In this document: positions 24,707-33,185 of the stretch, piece after piece
Layout of the letters: each line of letters starts with the position of its first letter
How positions within the stretch are numbered: position 1 is the stretch's first letter
Source of the DNA: Stenotrophomonas nematodicola
GTDB taxonomy: Bacteria > Pseudomonadota > Gammaproteobacteria > Xanthomonadales > Xanthomonadaceae
Length of the DNA: 64,000 nucleotides
NCBI RefSeq assembly: GCF_009467805.1
Contig: NZ_WIAY01000002.1
Coordinates: forward strand, 248,001 to 312,000
Direction: 5' to 3'
Translations under genes and position numbers: made by a program
Notes under the pieces: model-generated
Database searches by the model: none
What the model was told of the DNA's origin: nothing
What the model saw: the letters and a program-made list of their open reading frames with translations, nothing else

Positions 24707-24738
24707 CGTAATCGACAAACCGATTACGCCCGTAATCG
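24707..24738. promoter_or_regulatory. BlaI-type operator with three half-sites
   Basis: CGTAATCG (24707-24714), CGATTACG (24721-24728) and a further CGTAATCG (24731-24738) form a perfect dyad with a 6-base spacer, plus a half-site 2 bases further on. The site is 8 bases upstream of the blaI start and 77 bases from the divergent flavin reductase gene. It is a likely operator for BlaI and could affect both directions. Confidence 0.78.
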
Positions 24739-24814
24739 AATCCGGTGTCAAGCCCTTCGACAACCGGTTCATGCGCACGCTGCCAGCATCCAGCGATTCC
24801 CCGTGGAGCCGCCG

Positions 24815-25372
24815 ATGAGACGCTATCGGAAAGTGGACTTCCCCGTCGCCGAGGTGCGGCGCTTCCTCGAACCCGGGCCGGTGGTGCTGGTCAGTTCGGC
24901 GTGGAAAGGCCAGCGCGACATCATGACGATGGGCTGGCACATGGTTCTGGAATTCACCCCGTCACGGCTGGCGACCATGATCTCCAGCGGCAACCACAGC
25001 TTCGGGCTGATCCGCCGCAGCGGCGAATGCGTCATCAATGTGCCCACTGCCGCACTGCTCGATACGGTCGTGGGAATCGGCAACAGCAGCGGCGCGGACA
25101 TCGACAAGTTCGCGCACTTCGGCCTGGATGCCGTGCCCGGCAGCGTGGTGGCCGCCCCGCTGATCGCGCAATGCCACGCCAGCTTCGAGTGCCGGCTGGT
25201 CGACCGCAGCCAGATCAGCCGGCATGGCCTCTTCATCTGGGAGGTGGTCAAGGCGCACGTCGCGCGCTCGCCGAAACTGCCGCGCACCGTGCACTACCGC
25301 GGCGATGGGCAGTTCATGGTCTCCGGCGCCGAGGTCTCCCGTCGCCGTCTGTTCAACCCCGAAATGCTGTAA
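24815..25372 (+). CDS. Flavin reductase-like FMN-binding domain protein
   Basis: A 185-aa single-domain protein of the flavin reductase/DIM6-NTAB split-barrel group. It begins MRRYRKVDFPVAEVRRFLEP, and LVSSAWKGQRDIMTMGWHMV and TMISSGNHSFGLIRRSGECVIN are family-typical FMN-binding text. These proteins reduce FMN or use it in small oxidoreductase reactions; partner and substrate are unknown here. It is divergent from blaI across the 115-bp operator region. The acetyl-CoA hydrolase gene starts 31 bases downstream, so they may be cotranscribed. Confidence 0.82.
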   Translation: MRRYRKVDFPVAEVRRFLEPGPVVLVSSAWKGQRDIMTMGWHMVLEFTPSRLATMISSGNHSFGLIRRSGECVINVPTAALLDTVVGIGNSSGADIDKFAHFGLDAVPGSVVAAPLIAQCHASFECRLVDRSQISRHGLFIWEVVKAHVARSPKLPRTVHYRGDGQFMVSGAEVSRRRLFNPEML

Positions 25373-25403
25373 TGGCCCGCATGATTTCGCAGGAACGCGC
25401 CGC

Positions 25404-27350
25404 ATGACCGACCACCTGACCGACCTGGACGCCGCCGTCGACTGGCTGCTGCAGCGGGTCGACGGCCCCCTTCGCGTGGGTGCCCCGCTGGCGCTGGGCA
25501 AGCCGCACCGCCTGCTCAATGCCCTGTATGCGCGCGTGGAGAACGATGCCTCGCGGCCGCTGCAGTTGTACACCGCACTGTCGTTGAACCCGCCACGCGG
25601 CGGTGCCGGGCTGGAAGCGCGCTTCATGGGACCGTTTGCCGAGCGCCACTTCGGCGCCGGTTTCCCGCGCCTGGCCTATGCCGATGCGATGGCGCGCGAC
25701 CGCCTGCCCGACCATGTGCAGGTGGAGGAGTTCTACATGCAGTCAGGCGCGATGCTGGGCTCGTCGCAGGCGCAGCGCAGCTACACCAGCCTCAACTACA
25801 CCCACGCCGCCGATGCGGTGGCGCAGCGCGCGCCGCATGCGATCGTGCAGAAGGTGGCGATGCGTGCGAACGACCGGCGCCTGTCGCTGTCGTGCAACAA
25901 CGACATCACCCAGGACACCCTGGATGCAATGGTCGCGCGCGGGCTGCCGCGCCCGCTGATGATCGCCGAGATCGATCCGCAACTGCCCTACCTGGCCGGC
26001 TCGGCCACGGTGGATGTGTCGTTCTTCGATCTGGTGATCACGCCGCCCGGGCCATATCCGGATCTGTTCGGCCTGCCGCGTCAACCGGTCGGCGATGCCG
26101 ACTACGCCATCGGCCTGTATGCCAGTGCACTGGTACGCGACGGTGGCACCCTGCAGATCGGCATCGGGACCCTGGCCGATGCGCTGAGCCACGCGCTGGT
26201 ACTGCGGCACACCGACAACGCGCGCTATCGGCAGATCCTGCAGGCGCTCGATCCCGACCTGGCCACGCACCCGAGCGTGCTCGCCTCCGGCGGGCTGGAG
26301 CCGTTCGAGATCGGCCTGTACGGCTGCAGTGAGATGCTCAACGAAGGCTTCCGCCGGCTGGTCCAGACCGGGGTGATCCGGCGCAAGGTGCACGACGATC
26401 TGGCCCTGCTGCAGCGGATCGAGAATGGCACCGCCTGGACCACCGATTACGCCACTCTCGACGCCGAAGGCGAGTACCTGCACGGCGCCTTCTACCTGGG
26501 CTCGCCGGAGTTTTACGAGTGGCTGCGCGACCTGCCCGATGACGAACGCCGTGCGATCGGCATGCGTCGGATCAGCGAGATCAACCAGCTCTACGGCGGC
26601 GATGAGACGCTGGAGCGGATGCAACGCCGCGATGCGCGCTTCTTCAACTCCTGCATGATGGCCACCGCATTGGGCGCGGCCGTCTCCGATGCGCTGGAAG
26701 ACGGACGCGTGGTCTCCGGCGTGGGCGGGCAGTACAACTTCGTGGCGATGGCCCATGCCCTGCCCGGCGCGCGCAGTGCGCTGATCTTCCGGGCCACGCG
26801 CGAGGACAAGGGCGTGCTGCAGTCGAACGTGCGCTGGAACTACGGCCACACCACTATCCCGCGCCATCTGCGCGACCTCTACATCAATGAGTACGGCATT
26901 GCCGACCTGCGCAACATGACCGACGAGGACTGCGTGATCGCGATGGCGGGCATCACCGATGCACGCTTCCAGGCGGCACTGCTGGACCAGGCCAAAGCCG
27001 CGAAGAAGCTGGCTGCGGGATTTGCCGCACCGCCGGCCTGGCAGCGCAATTCCGCCACGGCCGTCAGCGCGGCACTGGCGCCGTTCCGCCAGTCCGGACT
27101 GCTGCCGGACTACCCGCTGGGCAGCGACTTCACCGAGGTCGAGCAGCACCTGGTCAAGGCGCTGGGCTGGCTGAAACAGAACACGCAGACGCGCGCGGCC
27201 AAGCTTCGCACGGTCCTGGCGGCGATCATGCAGCCGGCCGGTGACGGCGACGCGGTGTATCTGCAACGCATGGGGCTGGAGGCGCCGAAGGACATCGGCG
27301 AACGGATCGAAGCACGGTTGGTGCGGTTGGGACTGGCGCGTACCGCGTAG
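25404..27350 (+). CDS. Acetyl-CoA hydrolase/transferase family protein
   Basis: A 648-aa CoA-transferase-fold enzyme. The ATG at 25404 (MTDHLTDLDAAVDWLLQRVD) follows AGGAA by 9 bases. The C-terminal catalytic half shows GVGGQYNFVAMAHALPGARSAL, RWNYGHTTIPRHLRDLYINEYGIADL and an MTDEDCVIAMAGITD segment, all typical of the acetyl-CoA hydrolase/transferase C-terminal domain. At ~650 residues it is longer than YgfH/4-hydroxybutyrate CoA transferases (~430-500) but matches a long subfamily seen in proteobacteria. It may move CoA between acyl groups or hydrolyse acetyl-CoA; the acyl specificity is unknown. A bidirectional hairpin follows. Confidence 0.85.
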   Translation: MTDHLTDLDAAVDWLLQRVDGPLRVGAPLALGKPHRLLNALYARVENDASRPLQLYTALSLNPPRGGAGLEARFMGPFAERHFGAGFPRLAYADAMARDRLPDHVQVEEFYMQSGAMLGSSQAQRSYTSLNYTHAADAVAQRAPHAIVQKVAMRANDRRLSLSCNNDITQDTLDAMVARGLPRPLMIAEIDPQLPYLAGSATVDVSFFDLVITPPGPYPDLFGLPRQPVGDADYAIGLYASALVRDGGTLQIGIGTLADALSHALVLRHTDNARYRQILQALDPDLATHPSVLASGGLEPFEIGLYGCSEMLNEGFRRLVQTGVIRRKVHDDLALLQRIENGTAWTTDYATLDAEGEYLHGAFYLGSPEFYEWLRDLPDDERRAIGMRRISEINQLYGGDETLERMQRRDARFFNSCMMATALGAAVSDALEDGRVVSGVGGQYNFVAMAHALPGARSALIFRATREDKGVLQSNVRWNYGHTTIPRHLRDLYINEYGIADLRNMTDEDCVIAMAGITDARFQAALLDQAKAAKKLAAGFAAPPAWQRNSATAVSAALAPFRQSGLLPDYPLGSDFTEVEQHLVKALGWLKQNTQTRAAKLRTVLAAIMQPAGDGDAVYLQRMGLEAPKDIGERIEARLVRLGLARTA

Positions 27351-27388
27351 GCGCTGCTCACCTGCCCGGTACGCCGGGAGAAACGCAG

Positions 27389-27411
27389 AAGGCCGGGCAA
27401 TGCCCGGCCTT
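27389..27411. terminator. Bidirectional terminator between acetyl-CoA hydrolase and tkt genes
   Basis: A 10-bp perfect stem, AAGGCCGGGC / GCCCGGCCTT, with loop AAT. It is followed by CCGTTT on the plus strand and CTGCGTTTC on the minus strand. It separates two convergent genes. Confidence 0.8.
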
Positions 27412-27423
27412 CCGTTTGCAGCC

Positions 27424-27440
27424 GCCGAGCAGAGCTCGGC
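27424..27440. repeat. Short REP-like palindrome beside the terminator
   Basis: GCCGAGC-AGA-GCTCGGC is a perfect 7-bp inverted repeat. Read on the minus strand it is GTGGAC-headed rather than GTAG-headed. It could be a degenerate relative of the SMAG element at 20075, but the evidence is thin. Confidence 0.35.
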
Positions 27441-27464
27441 GTCCACGGGATCACCCGACGGCGA

Positions 27465-29474
27465 TCAGTTGGCCAGCTGCGCCTTGGCCGCGGCCACCAC
27501 CGCCTCGGTGGTGATGCCGAAGTGCTTGTACAGCGCATCGGCCGGGGCCGAGGCACCAAAGGTGTCGATACCGATCACCGCACCGTCCAGGCCCACGTAC
27601 TGGCGCCAGAAACCGGTGACGCCGGCTTCCACCGCCACGCGCTTGCGCACGGCGTTGGGCAGCACGGATTCGCGGTAGGCGGCATCCTGGCGCTCGAACA
27701 CGTCGGTGGACGGCATCGACACCACGCGGGTCTTGATGCCGGCGGCATCCAGTTCCGCCTTGGCCGCCACGGCCAGGCCCACTTCCGAACCGGTACCGAT
27801 CAGGATCACGTCCGGCACGCCGCCTTCGGCGTCGGCCAGCACGTAACCACCGCGCGCGATCTGCGCAACCTGCGCGTCGCTGCGCGGCTGGTGCGGCAGG
27901 TTCTGGCGGCTGAACACCAGGCAGCTCGGACCGTCGGTACGGGTGATCGCCGACTTCCAGCTGACCGCCGACTCGACCGCATCGCACGGACGCCACACAT
28001 CGTTGTTCGGGATGTAGCGCAGCGAGGCCAGGTGCTCCACCGGCTGGTGGGTCGGGCCGTCTTCGCCGAGGCCGATCGAATCATGCGTGTACACGTGGAT
28101 CGCGTGCGCCGGGATCAGCGCGCTCATGCGCACGCCGTTGCGGGCGTAGTCGCTGAACACCAGGAAGGTGGCATCGAACGGAATGAACCCGCCATGCAGG
28201 GCCAGACCATTGGCGATGGCAGTCATGCCGAACTCGCGCACGCCGTAATACACATAGTTGGCGTTCGGGTCGTCGGTGGCGACCGACTTGCTCGCCTTCC
28301 ACAGGGTCAGGTTGGAGTGGGCCAGATCGGCCGAACCGCCGACCAGTTCCGGCAGCAGCGGCGCGAACGCTTCGATCGCCAGCTGCGAAGCCTTGCGCGA
28401 AGCGATGGTCTGACCGTCGGCCTGGACCTGGGCGATGTAGGCGTCGGCCTTGGCGATGAAATCGGCCGGCAGTTCACCGTGCGAGCGACGGATCAGCTCC
28501 TCGGCTTCGGCCGGGAACTGCGCGGCGTACTTGTCGAACTGCAGTTCCCACTCGGCCTGGCGCAGGGTGCCGGTACCGCCGGCACGCCAGCCGGCGTAGA
28601 TCTCTTCCGGAATCTCGAACGGACCGTAGTTCCAGCCCAGCTGCTTGCGGGTGGCTTCCAGCTCGTCCTTGCCCAGCGGCGCGCCGTGGCTGGATTCCTT
28701 GCCCGCCTTGCCCGGCGAGCCAAACCCGATGGTGGTGCGGCAGCAGATCAGGGTCGGCTTGTCGAACTGCGACAGGGCCTCGTCAATGGCCGACTTGATG
28801 CTGTCCGGATCGTGGCCATCGACGCCGCGCACCACGTTCCAGCCATAGGCCTCGAAACGCTCGGGGGTGTTGTCGGTGAACCAGCCTTCGGTGTTGCCAT
28901 CGATGGAGATGTGGTTGTCATCCCAGAAGCAGACCAGCTTGCCCAGGCCCCAGGTACCGGCCAGCGAGGCGGCTTCGTGGGACACACCTTCCATCAGGCA
29001 GCCATCGCCCAGGAACACCCAGGTGCGGTGGTCGACGATCTCGTGTTCGGGACGGTTGTAGCGCTGTGCCAGCAGCTTCTCTGCGAGCGCGAAGCCCACC
29101 GCGTTGGCCAGACCCTGGCCGAGCGGACCGGTGGTGGTCTCCACGCCGGGGGTTTCGTGGCGTTCCGGGTGGCCGGCGGTCTTGCTGCCGAGCTGGCGGA
29201 ACTGCTTGAGCTGCTCGATCGGCAGGTCGTAGCCGCTCAGGTGCAGCAGCGCGTACTGCAGCATCGAGCCGTGGCCGTTGGACAACACGAAGCGGTCGCG
29301 GTTGAACCACTTGGGGTTGTTCGGGTTGTGACGGAGATAATCGTTCCAGAGCACTTCGGCGATATCGGCCATGCCCATCGGCATGCCGGGATGGCCGGAC
29401 TTGGCGGTTTCGACCGCATCAGCGGCAAGGAAGCGGATGGCGTTGGCCAACTGGCGGCGGGTAGGCTGCGTCAT
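27465..29474 (-). CDS. tkt: Transketolase
   Basis: A 669-aa thiamine-diphosphate enzyme that moves two-carbon units in the pentose phosphate pathway. The N-terminal domain carries [37 protein letters not shown] and the ThDP motif [18 protein letters not shown]...DDN. The pyrimidine domain has [22 protein letters not shown] and [18 protein letters not shown]. The C-terminal domain is complete. Length equals that of typical bacterial transketolase (~665 aa). The leader contains an inverted repeat, CTGTGGGA (29479-29486) / TCCCACAG (29523-29530), next to the start codon, of unknown meaning. It is one more enzyme of the central-carbon genes clustered on this strand. Confidence 0.97.
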   Translation of the reverse strand: MTQPTRRQLANAIRFLAADAVETAKSGHPGMPMGMADIAEVLWNDYLRHNPNNPKWFNRDRFVLSNGHGSMLQYALLHLSGYDLPIEQLKQFRQLGSKTAGHPERHETPGVETTTGPLGQGLANAVGFALAEKLLAQRYNRPEHEIVDHRTWVFLGDGCLMEGVSHEAASLAGTWGLGKLVCFWDDNHISIDGNTEGWFTDNTPERFEAYGWNVVRGVDGHDPDSIKSAIDEALSQFDKPTLICCRTTIGFGSPGKAGKESSHGAPLGKDELEATRKQLGWNYGPFEIPEEIYAGWRAGGTGTLRQAEWELQFDKYAAQFPAEAEELIRRSHGELPADFIAKADAYIAQVQADGQTIASRKASQLAIEAFAPLLPELVGGSADLAHSNLTLWKASKSVATDDPNANYVYYGVREFGMTAIANGLALHGGFIPFDATFLVFSDYARNGVRMSALIPAHAIHVYTHDSIGLGEDGPTHQPVEHLASLRYIPNNDVWRPCDAVESAVSWKSAITRTDGPSCLVFSRQNLPHQPRSDAQVAQIARGGYVLADAEGGVPDVILIGTGSEVGLAVAAKAELDAAGIKTRVVSMPSTDVFERQDAAYRESVLPNAVRKRVAVEAGVTGFWRQYVGLDGAVIGIDTFGASAPADALYKHFGITTEAVVAAAKAQLAN

Positions 29475-29544
29475 GGTTCTGTGGGATCAGGAGGCTCCCG
29501 CGGAGCTGCGGGCTGCCCATTGTCCCACAGACGACCGGTGGGGT

Positions 29545-29567
29545 CAGTCCGGGTCACGCCCGGACTG
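29545..29567 (-). terminator. Possible terminator of the small exported protein gene
   Basis: A 9-bp stem, CAGTCCGGG / CCCGGACTG, with loop TCACG lies 5 bases past the stop at 29573. There is no T-run. Confidence 0.45.
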
Positions 29568-29572
29568 CGCCC

Positions 29573-29995
29573 TCAGCCACGCGCGGCGTCAATGAACGCG
29601 CACATGGCCCTGCGCTGCAGGTCCTCGCGCGTGGCATAACCGGCGGGCAGGGTCTTGCTGACGGTGATGCGGGCGCCGTCCCCCTCGCCTTCCACCAGCA
29701 CGTTCACCGGCAGGGTCACCTGGCGGTCGGCCAGCGGGGCGGTCTGTTCCAGGGTCACCGAGCCCAGCTCGGGGTCCAGCCGGCCCACCTTCAGGCCGGA
29801 CTTGAGGCCCTCGGCCTGGATCCGCCGCAGGGCTTCGGCCGGCGCAACGTCGGGCACCACGTCCCAGGTGAAGAACTGGCGACCGGCAGCAAAACTGCCG
29901 GTGGTACTGGCGTGGGTCTCACAGGTCCGGGTGTCAGCCCTGGCGTCGAAAGCCAGCAGGGCCAGGCCAGTGGCCAGCAGATGCGAAATCCTCAT
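29573..29995 (-). CDS. Small exported protein of unknown function
   Basis: A 140-aa protein when started at the ATG 29993-29995 (MRISHLLATGLALLAFDARA), which gives a clear signal peptide. The mature part is ~120 residues with two cysteines (RTCETHA near the start and RAMCAFIDAA at the end) that could pair in the periplasm. I recognise no domain. It has mixed helix and strand character with RIQAEGLKSGLKVGRLDPELGSV in the middle. It lies between the symporter gene and tkt on the same strand with gaps of 78 and 98 bases, so it may be expressed alone. Confidence 0.65.
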   Translation of the reverse strand: MRISHLLATGLALLAFDARADTRTCETHASTTGSFAAGRQFFTWDVVPDVAPAEALRRIQAEGLKSGLKVGRLDPELGSVTLEQTAPLADRQVTLPVNVLVEGEGDGARITVSKTLPAGYATREDLQRRAMCAFIDAARG

Positions 29996-30073
29996 TTCGG
30001 CTCCTTTCCGCACGGCGCCGATCCCGGCGCCTTCCATGCGCCGGTGGAGTATCCCATCGTGACTGGCGGCGGT

Positions 30074-31402
30074 TCAATCGCCGGTGACGCGTCCCGCCGT
30101 CGCCGGCGACGGTTCCTCGGTCTCGCCCTTGGCCACCAGCGTGGTCAAGGCCAGATCGCCGGTGACGTTCAGCGCGGTGCGGCACATGTCCAGGAAGTGG
30201 TTCACGCCGAGGATCAGGCCGATGCCCAGCGGATTGACCCCCACCATCGCGCAGATCATCGCCACCACCGGCAGCGAGCCCGACGGCACGCCGGCGGTCC
30301 CGATACCGCCCAGGATGCACACCGCCATGACCATGATCTGCTGGCCGATGGTCAGGTCCACGCCGAAGAACTGGGCCAGGAAGATCACCGTCACGCCTTC
30401 GAACAGCGCGGTGCCGTTCTGGTTGGCCGTGGCGCCAACGGTCAGCACGAAGCGCGATACCCGCTGCGGCAGGCCCATCTGGTCGGCCACGCGCAGCGCG
30501 GTCGGCAGAGTGGCATTGCTGGAGGCCGTGGAGAAGGCCATCACCGTCGCTTCCTGCGTATCGCGGAAGAACGACAGCGGCGAGCGGCCCGACAGCCACA
30601 CCGCCGTCCCGTAGGTCACGACCATGTGCAGACCCAGCGCCAGCACCACCACGCCCACGTAGGCACCGAGGCGCACGATCAGCTCCAGCCCGAACAACGT
30701 GGCCAGGTTGAACATGAAACAGGCCACTGCGTAGGGCGCCAGGCGGATGACCAGGTTGATCAGCGTCATCGAGACTTCAAACACGCCTTCGATGGCGCGG
30801 CGCAGCGGGGCAACCTTGTCGTCGTCGCTGAGGACCATGCCGATGCCGAACATCAGCGCGAAGAACATCAGCGACAGGATGGCGCCGTTGTCGGAGGCGG
30901 CCTGGAGCACATTGCTCGGCACGATCGACAGCAGCATGTCCATGCCCTTGGGCGTTTCATGGATGCCGGCGACGATCTCCCTGCTGCGCTCGGCGTTCTC
31001 CGACAGCATCTGCGCGGCGACCTGCGGGTCCACGCCGGCGCCGGGCTTGAGCACGTTGACCAGCACCAGGCCGATGCCCACCGCGATGCCCGACAGCACC
31101 ACCGTATAGGCCAGCGTTTTCCAGCCGATCCGGCCCAGCGCGCGGATATCGCCCATCTCCGACACGCCCATGATCAGCGCCGAGAAGATCAGCGGCACGA
31201 TCAGCATGAAGATCAGGTTGAGGAACAGGCTGGACAGGGGCGTGGTGACCCAGGCCATCACCACCCTCGCCACGTCACCCATGCCCGGAACGACCGGCGC
31301 CAGGGCGTGCACGATCAGGCCCAGCACCAGGCCGATGCCGAAGCCAATGCCCATTTTCCAGTGCAATGGCAGCGTCTGCCTGGTCTTTGCGGCCTCAGTC
31401 AT
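30074..31402 (-). CDS. Dicarboxylate/amino acid:cation symporter (DAACS family)
   Basis: A 442-aa inner-membrane symporter of the GltP/GltT/DctA family, taking up glutamate, aspartate or C4-dicarboxylates with H+ or Na+. Conserved text includes FLNLIFMLIVPLIFSALIMG, the hairpin-1 serine-rich FSTASSNATLPTALRVA, VLTVGATANQNGTALFEG (the NQNGT cation-binding motif), and GTAGVPSGSLPVVAMICAMVG. Eight transmembrane helices and two re-entrant loops fit the family. AGAGGAAAG lies 7 bases before the start. The SSNAT in place of SSSAT in hairpin 1 is a minor deviation. Substrate is not resolved by sequence. Confidence 0.9.
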   Translation of the reverse strand: MTEAAKTRQTLPLHWKMGIGFGIGLVLGLIVHALAPVVPGMGDVARVVMAWVTTPLSSLFLNLIFMLIVPLIFSALIMGVSEMGDIRALGRIGWKTLAYTVVLSGIAVGIGLVLVNVLKPGAGVDPQVAAQMLSENAERSREIVAGIHETPKGMDMLLSIVPSNVLQAASDNGAILSLMFFALMFGIGMVLSDDDKVAPLRRAIEGVFEVSMTLINLVIRLAPYAVACFMFNLATLFGLELIVRLGAYVGVVVLALGLHMVVTYGTAVWLSGRSPLSFFRDTQEATVMAFSTASSNATLPTALRVADQMGLPQRVSRFVLTVGATANQNGTALFEGVTVIFLAQFFGVDLTIGQQIMVMAVCILGGIGTAGVPSGSLPVVAMICAMVGVNPLGIGLILGVNHFLDMCRTALNVTGDLALTTLVAKGETEEPSPATAGRVTGD

Positions 31403-31443
31403 CGAACTGCTTTCCTCTGAAAATAGTGAATCAGCTTAGCAAA

Positions 31444-31458
31444 GCCGGCCCGGCCGGC
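31444..31458 (-). terminator. Weak hairpin after batD
   Basis: GCCGGC-CCG-GCCGGC followed on the minus strand by TTTGC sits 11 bases past the BatD stop and just before the symporter promoter region. Confidence 0.35.
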
Positions 31459-31469
31459 ATCGGGATGCC

Positions 31470-33185
31470 TCACCGCGCCGACGGGTAGAGCGGTGCCAGG
31501 CCATTGTTTTCCGGCGCATCCACCGGTCGCCAGTGCGGTCCGTCATGGAACACGCGGCGCAGGGCCTGGCGGGCTGCGGCCACATCGCCGCCCTGCCCAC
31601 CCCAGCGCGCACGCTGCATCTGGACGAGGGCGGCGCGTTGATCGGGGCTTTCCAGCTGCTCCAGCACCTGCTCCAGGGTCTGCACGCCGGCCATGCCGGC
31701 CAGCACCGCCACGACCTCGTCCAGGCCCTGCACATCCATTGCCTGGCGCAGCGCGGCCAACGACGGCCTGGCGACCTCGGGCGACCCGGCCAGGTGGCGG
31801 GGAGCCACCGGTGCACCCCGGCGCCGGCGCCAGCCCAGGCCGAGCGCGATGGCCAGCGTGACCAGCCACAGTGCGGCAAAGCCGGCGGCCGCGGCGATCC
31901 AGCCCCACGGCCTGCCCGCCGCCTGCACCGGCTGGATCGGCACGGCGGTGGACGCGCCGGCGGGGGTGCCGGGCAGCGGCGACAGGGTGTCCAGCGCGAT
32001 CGGGGCCGGTGCGGCGGCCGCGCCGCTCCCTGCGCCGACCTGCAGGGTCAGGTCGGGCACGGTTGCGGTACGCGCCTGCCCGGCCTTCACATCCCACCAG
32101 GCCATTTTCAGGCCAGGCACCGTCAGCGCGCCCGGCTGGCGGGGCACGATCGCGTAGCGCCGCGTCAGCTTCAGCTGCGGCGTGGTGCCGCTGAACGTTT
32201 CGTCGTACTGCGGCGGCTCGGCGAAGACCTGGGCGGTGGGGCCCACATCGGGGACCGGCAGCTCGGGGAACTGTGCGCGGGTAGCACCCAGCGCGGTCGC
32301 CTCGACCACCACCGTGGCCGCTTCACCGGCCCGCCCGGCTTCCGGGGCGGCGGTGTAGCGCAGGCGCAGGTCGTGCAGCGGCAGCCACGGCTGCGGCGCC
32401 GCGTCAGGCTGTGCCTGCACCTGGAGGATGCGGTCCGGCGCCCGCGCCCGCAGACGCCCGTCGCCGCCGAACATGTCGTCGAAGAAGCCCCCTGCACTGC
32501 GCCCGTCGAAACGCGCACCGGCCAGCGCCAGCGGCCCGCTGCGCTCGGGGATCAGCAGAAAGCGGCGCTCGACCAGGTTGTAGCGACGGCCGTTGACGTC
32601 GCGCACCAGGCTGCGGTCCTCGCCAACGCGCTGCAGCGAGGCGCCTTCGGGGGTATCGAGGACCAGCTCGCCGGACACCAGCTGCGAGGCGTAGTACAGG
32701 CGCACCACCACCCCGACACTCTGCTGGACGTAGGGCGTGGTGTCATCGACCTCGGTTTCCAGGAACACCGCCGCGTTGCCGCGCGCCGCGCCTGGATCGG
32801 TGGCACCGGCAACCGCGGCGACCTGCAGGGTCAGCGGCGGTGTGAGCCCGCTGCCGACCCGCAGCGGCGGAAGGGTCAGAGTGCCGGCACGGCGGGGCGT
32901 CAGCGCGATGCCATGCAGCATCCGCGAGGTCATGTCGCCGTTGCTCCACTGCACCTGGCGGCTGCTGGTCTGGCTGCCAAGGTCGAAGTCGGCACGCAAC
33001 GGCGCGTAGTCGGGCACCGCACCGGCCTGGTCGGACTGGATGTTGAGCGTGACCGTGCCGCCCTCGTCGATGCGGTCGCGGTCCAGCCAGGCCCGGGGCT
33101 GCTGCGCCTGCGCGCCGAAACCGATGCACAGCAGCAGGGCCAGGACCGTGCGCAGCGCGCGGTGCGTGGGGGAATCGGCTCTCAT
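31470..33185 (-). CDS. batD: BatD-like protein (aerotolerance operon)
   Basis: A 571-aa membrane-anchored periplasmic protein. The ATG at 33183-33185 gives the signal peptide MRADSPTHRALRTVLALLLC...AQA. Repeated immunoglobulin-like/BatD domains follow (RAWLDRDRIDEGGTVTLNIQSD, SSRQVQWSNGDMTSRM, LVERRFLLIPERSGPLALAGARFDG). One transmembrane helix near residue 465 (WGWIAAAAGFAALWLVTLAI) and a ~95-aa cytoplasmic tail end the protein. It is the last gene of the MoxR-Bat operon and overlaps batB/C by 4 bases. Bat proteins are tied to oxygen tolerance in Bacteroides and stress in Leptospira; the molecular role remains unclear. Confidence 0.88.
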   Translation of the reverse strand: MRADSPTHRALRTVLALLLCIGFGAQAQQPRAWLDRDRIDEGGTVTLNIQSDQAGAVPDYAPLRADFDLGSQTSSRQVQWSNGDMTSRMLHGIALTPRRAGTLTLPPLRVGSGLTPPLTLQVAAVAGATDPGAARGNAAVFLETEVDDTTPYVQQSVGVVVRLYYASQLVSGELVLDTPEGASLQRVGEDRSLVRDVNGRRYNLVERRFLLIPERSGPLALAGARFDGRSAGGFFDDMFGGDGRLRARAPDRILQVQAQPDAAPQPWLPLHDLRLRYTAAPEAGRAGEAATVVVEATALGATRAQFPELPVPDVGPTAQVFAEPPQYDETFSGTTPQLKLTRRYAIVPRQPGALTVPGLKMAWWDVKAGQARTATVPDLTLQVGAGSGAAAAPAPIALDTLSPLPGTPAGASTAVPIQPVQAAGRPWGWIAAAAGFAALWLVTLAIALGLGWRRRRGAPVAPRHLAGSPEVARPSLAALRQAMDVQGLDEVVAVLAGMAGVQTLEQVLEQLESPDQRAALVQMQRARWGGQGGDVAAARQALRRVFHDGPHWRPVDAPENNGLAPLYPSAR

